From Candidatus Babelota bacterium (lineage in GTDB: Bacteria; JAGOBX01), in contig JAGOBX010000078.1 in assembly GCA_017999075.1 (NCBI GenBank), positions 1 to 10,904 on the forward strand: DNA of 10,904 nt, written 5' to 3'. The notes beneath the pieces were generated by a model. That model ran no database searches, was not told where the DNA came from, and worked only from the letters and a program-made list of their open reading frames with translations. The translations under genes and the position numbers were made by a program. Below, in pieces: positions 6,787-10,904 of the stretch. Within the stretch, counting starts at the first letter, position 1. The number at the start of each line of letters is the position of its first letter.

Positions 6787-8514
6787 ATGAAAACAGCCGA
6801 CGCTGTAAAAAAAGCTTTTAAAGACAATCAACCTGCAATTGCAGTTACAGATCATAATCTTGTTTCGCTTCATATTAAATTCTATAATGAATGCATTAAA
6901 TATAAAGTTAAACCAATCTTCGGATGTGAATGCTATTTTGTTGACGATGCTGATTCAAATTTAATATTAAATGACAAAAATAAAGAACATATTATTATTA
7001 TCGCAAAAAATTCTACAGGATTGGCTAATTTATACAAATTAGTTTCTCACAGCCGTATAAAATATCCTCTTAAAGAAAAAACTTCATTGGTGGATTGGAA
7101 ACTTCTTGAACTTTATAAGTCAGGTTTAATAGTAACAAATGCCTGTATTTACGGAGTAGTGGCAAATCAAATAATGAAAAACGGGAATTATAATTCACGC
7201 GCCGAAAAATTTTTAAAATTGTTTGGAGATGACTTTTATTTTGAAATAGGATATCATTATTTTCCTGATCAGCGTTATGCTAATTTAAAAATAATAGAAC
7301 TTGCCGAACAATTTGGAAGAATTCCGATAATAGTGAATGATTGCCATCATCTATCCAAAGAAGACTGGTATATTCAAAGCATGATTTTCAGAAAAAGTTT
7401 CAATATAAAAGACAATAGTTTTGCCTCTGAAACACAGGACAGTTATCTAAAAAACGAAAAAGAAATGATCGAGCTCGGATATGACAGAAAATTTTTAACT
7501 GAAACCGTTCTGCTTGCAGATAAAGTTGAATTAATAAACCCTGTTAAAACGCTAACAGAATATTCGTCTGATTCTTCAATTATAAAACATGAATCGGAAA
7601 CTAAATTAGGCAATTATTGCCTTGCTTCTGATTTATCCCGTATTTCACCAAAAGAATCAATTAAAATTTCTTCAGAATATTTCGGAATTGATGAAAACGA
7701 AATTTTAGAAATTTCATCTAAAATAGACCAGCACGCTTCATTAGCGGAAAATTTCGAATCAAATCTTGAATTAAGAAATTATCTTGAAAATAATCCTATG
7801 GTTAAAGAAGCGGCTTTTAAACTCGAAGGAATAGTTACTGACATTATTCCTGATTTTGACAAAGTCATAGTTAATAATACAGGAATACTTCCTTTGACAA
7901 CCTGTCATAAAATGATGGCAATGTCCCAATTATGTTCTGAAGATTTAAACGGTATTGCTGAAATAAAAAAAACAGCCGAGGTAGAAAAAATAAAAATATT
8001 CGTTGATAAGCTTTCCATATTTTCTTGCGCATTAAAAAATTACGACAACGATGACAACAACAATGCAGTCAAAAAATTTTCCGAACTTGAAAATGACACA
8101 GAATTCGGAGATACAGTAAAATATTATACTGCCAATGCGTATTATTTCAATAATAATTTCAAAAAAGCCGGAGATTATTATAAAAATATAATCAATAAAA
8201 ATTTTGATGATGAAAAAAAATACTGGATGCTTAATTATTATGGATGGATAAATTATAAATATTACAAAGATGTATATGAAGCTGAAAATCTTTTAAAAAA
8301 AGCAATCTCAATCTGCAATACTAAACCAAATGCTTATTATTTGCTCGGAATAATATATTTTGATAACAAAGATTTTGAAGCTGCAAAAGAAAATTTTTTA
8401 ATTTTCATAAAAAATGCAAAGAAAAAAGATAAAACCAAAGTAAAAAAATCAAAAGAATTTATTGAAAAAATTAATATTGCCGTATCACGGAACAATTCTA
8501 TTCAGAATTCATAA
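6787..8514 (+). CDS. PHP-TPR protein derived from DnaE, polymerase palm missing
   Basis: 575 codons from the first in-frame ATG; the true protein very likely begins about 12 residues earlier (see 6739-6786). Residues 1 to about 250 follow the PHP domain of bacterial DNA polymerase III alpha: AIAVTDH (Asp22, His23), PIFGCECYF (Glu48), HIIIIAKN (His68), VTNACIYG (Cys120), EIGYHYFPDQR (His157) and NDCHH (184-188), so the later metal ligands are kept. Residues 288-313 and about 329-370 resemble the DnaE segment after the palm (PKESIKISSEYFGI, NNPMVKEAAFKLEG, then NNTGILPL), but the palm with its PDxDxDF aspartates is absent. An Asn/Asp-rich linker (about 417-427) leads to about three TPR repeats (roughly 435-550) and a Lys-rich tail. 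It cannot be a polymerase; a PHP phosphoesterase with a TPR docking region is a reasonable inference. Substrate unknown. It is followed 36 bases later by ackA. Confidence 0.8.
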   Translation: MKTADAVKKAFKDNQPAIAVTDHNLVSLHIKFYNECIKYKVKPIFGCECYFVDDADSNLILNDKNKEHIIIIAKNSTGLANLYKLVSHSRIKYPLKEKTSLVDWKLLELYKSGLIVTNACIYGVVANQIMKNGNYNSRAEKFLKLFGDDFYFEIGYHYFPDQRYANLKIIELAEQFGRIPIIVNDCHHLSKEDWYIQSMIFRKSFNIKDNSFASETQDSYLKNEKEMIELGYDRKFLTETVLLADKVELINPVKTLTEYSSDSSIIKHESETKLGNYCLASDLSRISPKESIKISSEYFGIDENEILEISSKIDQHASLAENFESNLELRNYLENNPMVKEAAFKLEGIVTDIIPDFDKVIVNNTGILPLTTCHKMMAMSQLCSEDLNGIAEIKKTAEVEKIKIFVDKLSIFSCALKNYDNDDNNNAVKKFSELENDTEFGDTVKYYTANAYYFNNNFKKAGDYYKNIINKNFDDEKKYWMLNYYGWINYKYYKDVYEAENLLKKAISICNTKPNAYYLLGIIYFDNKDFEAAKENFLIFIKNAKKKDKTKVKKSKEFIEKINIAVSRNNSIQNS

Positions 8515-8527
8515 TTTTCAGGATGTT

Positions 8528-8549
8528 TTTTTAAGGAAGGATGATATTA
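8528..8549 (+). promoter_or_regulatory. Strong ribosome binding site and leader, copy 2
   Basis: AAGGAAGG at 8533-8540 lies 10 bases before the ackA ATG at 8551 and fixes that start. The 22-base stretch repeats the leader of the DHH-like gene (4504-4525) with a single A-to-G difference. Confidence 0.7.
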
Positions 8550-8550
8550 A

Positions 8551-9771
8551 ATGAAAATTTTAACTATAAACAGCGGAAGTTCATCGCTTAAATTTAAAGT
8601 TTTCAATATGGCAACTGACCAGCTTCTTGCAAAAGGATTATGTGAAAGAATAGGACTTTCAGAAAAAGGTTCTGATTTAAATTATAAAAATATTGTTTTA
8701 AATAAAACCAAAACAGAAACCATACCTGCCACATCTCATTCAGAAGTTCTTGATTATATATTAAAACTCTTTATAGACAAAGATTACGGGTTTCTCGAAA
8801 ACATTGATGAACTTATAGCCGTAGGTCACAGGGTATTGCACGGAAAAGATGTTTATGGAGATTCCACTTTAGTCACAAAAGAAGTCATAGAAATTTTAAA
8901 AACTTTTATTGAACTCGGTCCTTTACATATGCCGGCTAACATACGCGGAATAGAAGCATGTATGGAAATTATGAACAATAAGCCTATGGTCGCAGTATTT
9001 GACACATCGTTTCATCAAACAATGCCGGCCGAAGCTTTTATGTATGGAATTCCTTATGAATACTATACAAATTACGGAATACGCAGATACGGTTTTCATG
9101 GAACTTCTCATAAATACGTAACTCAAAAAGCAGCAGAATTAACAAATAAACAGATAAAAGATATGAATCTTATTACTCTGCACCTCGGAAACGGGTCAAG
9201 CATAACAGCTGTAAAACGCGGAAAGGTTATTGACACATCTATGGGGTTCACTCCTCTTGAAGGAATAATGATGGGAACCAGATCAGGAGATTTAGATCCT
9301 GCCATAATACCGTTCTTACTTCATAAACTTAATTGCGACTGGTCAGATATAGACAGGATACTTAATAAAAAAAGCGGACTGCTCGGATTGTCGGGATTAA
9401 GCAATGACATGCGCGATATCATGGAAAAAAAACATGGCGGCGATGACCGCGCTAAAATAGCTTATGACGTATTTGTCTACAGAATAATAAAATATATCGG
9501 TGCTTATTATACTGCTATCGGAGAAAAACTTGATGGTATAATATTTACTGCAGGGATAGGAGAAAATGCTATTGATTTGAGAACTGATGTTTGCTCAAGG
9601 CTGTCAGTTTTCGGAGTAAAACTTGATGTTGAAAAAAACAAAATAATTTCGAATTCTGCAAGACTTATAAGTTCAGCAGATTCGTACATAGACATTTATG
9701 TAATTCCTACTGACGAAGAATTATTGATTGCAAAAGATACGTATGAGATTTATAAAAAAATCACAGATTAA
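8551..9771 (+). CDS. ackA: Acetate kinase
   Basis: Full-length acetate kinase of 406 residues, the usual size. It interconverts acetyl phosphate + ADP with acetate + ATP, giving substrate-level ATP in fermentation or activating acetate. All family motifs are intact: NSGSSSLKFKVF from Asn7, GHRVLHG with Arg94, FDTSFHQTMP with Asp151, YGFHGTSHKYV with His183, LHLGNGSS (210-217, phosphate binding), MGTRSGDLDP with Arg244, FTAGIGENA and the C-terminal PTDEE whose Glu389 matches the metal-binding Glu. It should be active. No phosphotransacetylase gene is next to it in this window, unlike the common pta-ackA pairing, so the partner is elsewhere. It has its own strong ribosome binding site 36 bases after the PHP-TPR gene and could share its transcript. 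Confidence 0.98.
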   Translation: MKILTINSGSSSLKFKVFNMATDQLLAKGLCERIGLSEKGSDLNYKNIVLNKTKTETIPATSHSEVLDYILKLFIDKDYGFLENIDELIAVGHRVLHGKDVYGDSTLVTKEVIEILKTFIELGPLHMPANIRGIEACMEIMNNKPMVAVFDTSFHQTMPAEAFMYGIPYEYYTNYGIRRYGFHGTSHKYVTQKAAELTNKQIKDMNLITLHLGNGSSITAVKRGKVIDTSMGFTPLEGIMMGTRSGDLDPAIIPFLLHKLNCDWSDIDRILNKKSGLLGLSGLSNDMRDIMEKKHGGDDRAKIAYDVFVYRIIKYIGAYYTAIGEKLDGIIFTAGIGENAIDLRTDVCSRLSVFGVKLDVEKNKIISNSARLISSADSYIDIYVIPTDEELLIAKDTYEIYKKITD

Positions 9772-9849
9772 ACCAATAAAAATTAATGCAGTATCTAAAA
9801 ATACATTTAAGGTCAATTATTATATTTCTTATGGTTAATATACAAAACA

Positions 9850-10904
9850 ATGGAAAAATTATTTATAATTGATTCGCATTCATTGATTTACAAAGCATAT
9901 TACGCAATTCAAAATCTTACCGATTCAAAAGGAAACAGCACTAACGCAGTTTATGGTTTTATTAAAATGCTTTTAAAAATTATTGAAATATACAATCCTG
10001 ATTATCTGGTTTCAGTTTTCGATGCGAGCAAAAAAACATTCAGAAATGAATTATATGCTGATTATAAAGCAACGAGACAGGCTACGCCCCCTGATTTAAT
10101 TCAGCAATTCAGCGTTATAAAACAAATAATCGAAAAAATTAATGTACCTGTGATTCAGCTTGCAAATTACGAAGCAGACGACATCATAGGGACATTTGCA
10201 AAAAAATTCAGTTCACAATACAGCGTATATATAATTTCCGGAGATAAGGATTTGACTCAAATTGTAGACGAAAATATAACTATACTGAATACAAAAAAAG
10301 GAATTTTGGAAATCGATCTTATAGACAAAAATGCAGCGGAAAAAAAATACGAAATTAAACTCCGTCAATTTACTGATTACCTTGGACTTATCGGAGATTC
10401 ATCAGACAATGTTCCCGGAGTGAAAGGCATAGGTCCTAAAACTGCCATCAAATTGTTGAATCAATTTGATTCTATAGAATCCATTTATAAAAATATTAGC
10501 CTCGTTTCGCCGGAATCCTTGAAATCAAAATTGATAGAAAATAAGGAAATGGCGTTTTTAAGCAAAACACTAGTTACTATAAATATTAATTCTCCGGTTG
10601 AACTCCATTTGACCAGATTTAATAAACAAAATATTGTCAATCTTAAAGAAACTTTTGAAAATCTCGAATTTTATTCACTTATAAAAGAATTAAATTTAAC
10701 AGTCGGAAGCGGTAAACAATTTAATTCATGCGAATCTAACCAGCCTGAACAATCTCCTATTCTTCAAATAACAGAACTTGAATCTGAAAATACTCTTGAA
10801 AAAGAACTGAGCGGCACAAGTGAATTATTCTTATATTCTTCAAAATTGAATTTAAAAAAAGTTCTGTATATTTTTATGCCAACCAAAATTTTATACTTTT
10901 ATCC
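9850..10904 (+). CDS. polA: DNA polymerase I, 5' part, cut by window end
   Basis: Partial gene: 351 codons from the ATG at 9850, open to the window edge. The visible part is the 5'-3' exonuclease (FEN-like) domain, which removes RNA primers and nicked strands in lagging-strand synthesis and repair. Metal-binding motifs are intact: FIIDSHSLIYKAYYA with Asp8, FDASKKTFRNELYADYKATR, YEADDIIG near 107-114, ISGDKDLTQIV with Asp132 and Asp134, and GDSSDNVPGVKGIGPKTA from Gly182 (Asp183, Asp186; helix-hairpin-helix). After about residue 290 the sequence passes into a linker and the beginning of the region where the 3'-5' exonuclease-like domain would lie, too short to judge whether it is active. The start is supported by alignment, but no Shine-Dalgarno precedes it. 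The gap from ackA is 78 bases without a visible terminator. Confidence 0.97.
   Translation, partial: MEKLFIIDSHSLIYKAYYAIQNLTDSKGNSTNAVYGFIKMLLKIIEIYNPDYLVSVFDASKKTFRNELYADYKATRQATPPDLIQQFSVIKQIIEKINVPVIQLANYEADDIIGTFAKKFSSQYSVYIISGDKDLTQIVDENITILNTKKGILEIDLIDKNAAEKKYEIKLRQFTDYLGLIGDSSDNVPGVKGIGPKTAIKLLNQFDSIESIYKNISLVSPESLKSKLIENKEMAFLSKTLVTININSPVELHLTRFNKQNIVNLKETFENLEFYSLIKELNLTVGSGKQFNSCESNQPEQSPILQITELESENTLEKELSGTSELFLYSSKLNLKKVLYIFMPTKILYFY

Noticed and set aside
8923-9695. Minus-strand open frames at 8923-9126, 9123-9305 and 9507-9695
   Set aside because: All lie inside ackA, which has every acetate kinase motif on the plus strand.
1-10904. CRISPR array, tRNA/rRNA, insertion sequence, phage or toxin-antitoxin genes
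   Set aside because: No regularly spaced repeats, cloverleaf-like segments, transposase or integrase motifs, or small paired genes were seen in any gap.

Overview
AT-rich bacterial chromosome segment (roughly 30% GC by eye) with two divergent gene blocks separated by a ~290-base intergenic region at about 4236-4524. The sequence does not identify a species. LegB/LegC nonulosonate genes, an O-antigen ligase-like membrane protein and short AAGGA-type ribosome binding sites suggest a bacterium that makes a glycosylated surface, probably with a Gram-negative type of envelope and possibly from a poorly sampled lineage. That lineage statement is inference.

Left block (minus strand, transcribed from 4235 toward base 1): a UDP-glucuronate 4-epimerase-type SDR, an O-antigen ligase/Wzy-type polytopic membrane protein, a LegB-type NAD-dependent nucleotide-sugar 4,6-dehydratase, and a LegC-type PLP aminotransferase that runs off the window edge. 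legB and legC overlap by 8 bases. Together they look like part of a surface-glycan cluster: LegB and LegC carry out the first two steps toward a legionaminic-acid-like sugar, the epimerase supplies a uronic acid, and the membrane protein polymerises or transfers the glycan.

Right block (plus strand, 4525 to the window end): a DHH/DHHA1-fold protein whose catalytic aspartates and C-terminal glycine/histidine motif are largely lost; argC (arginine biosynthesis); a 575-codon protein with a DnaE-type PHP domain and C-terminal TPR repeats; ackA (acetate kinase); and the 5' part of polA (DNA polymerase I). All point the same way with short gaps (22-165 bases), so partial co-transcription is plausible.

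The most unusual gene is the one at 6787-8514. Its N-terminal half follows the PHP domain of bacterial replicative DNA polymerase DnaE. After that comes a stretch resembling the DnaE region downstream of the palm, but the palm segment with the catalytic aspartates is absent and the remainder is replaced by TPR repeats. It looks like a replicative polymerase paralogue converted into a non-polymerase PHP-TPR protein. Its first metal-binding motif (HLHNH) is encoded just upstream in the same frame, but no ATG, GTG or TTG opens that frame; a good ribosome binding site and ATG sit exactly one base out of phase. Two remnants of nucleic-acid enzymes (DHH and DnaE) in one short block is the main point of interest. 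No tRNA, rRNA, CRISPR array, insertion sequence or convincing intrinsic terminator was seen.
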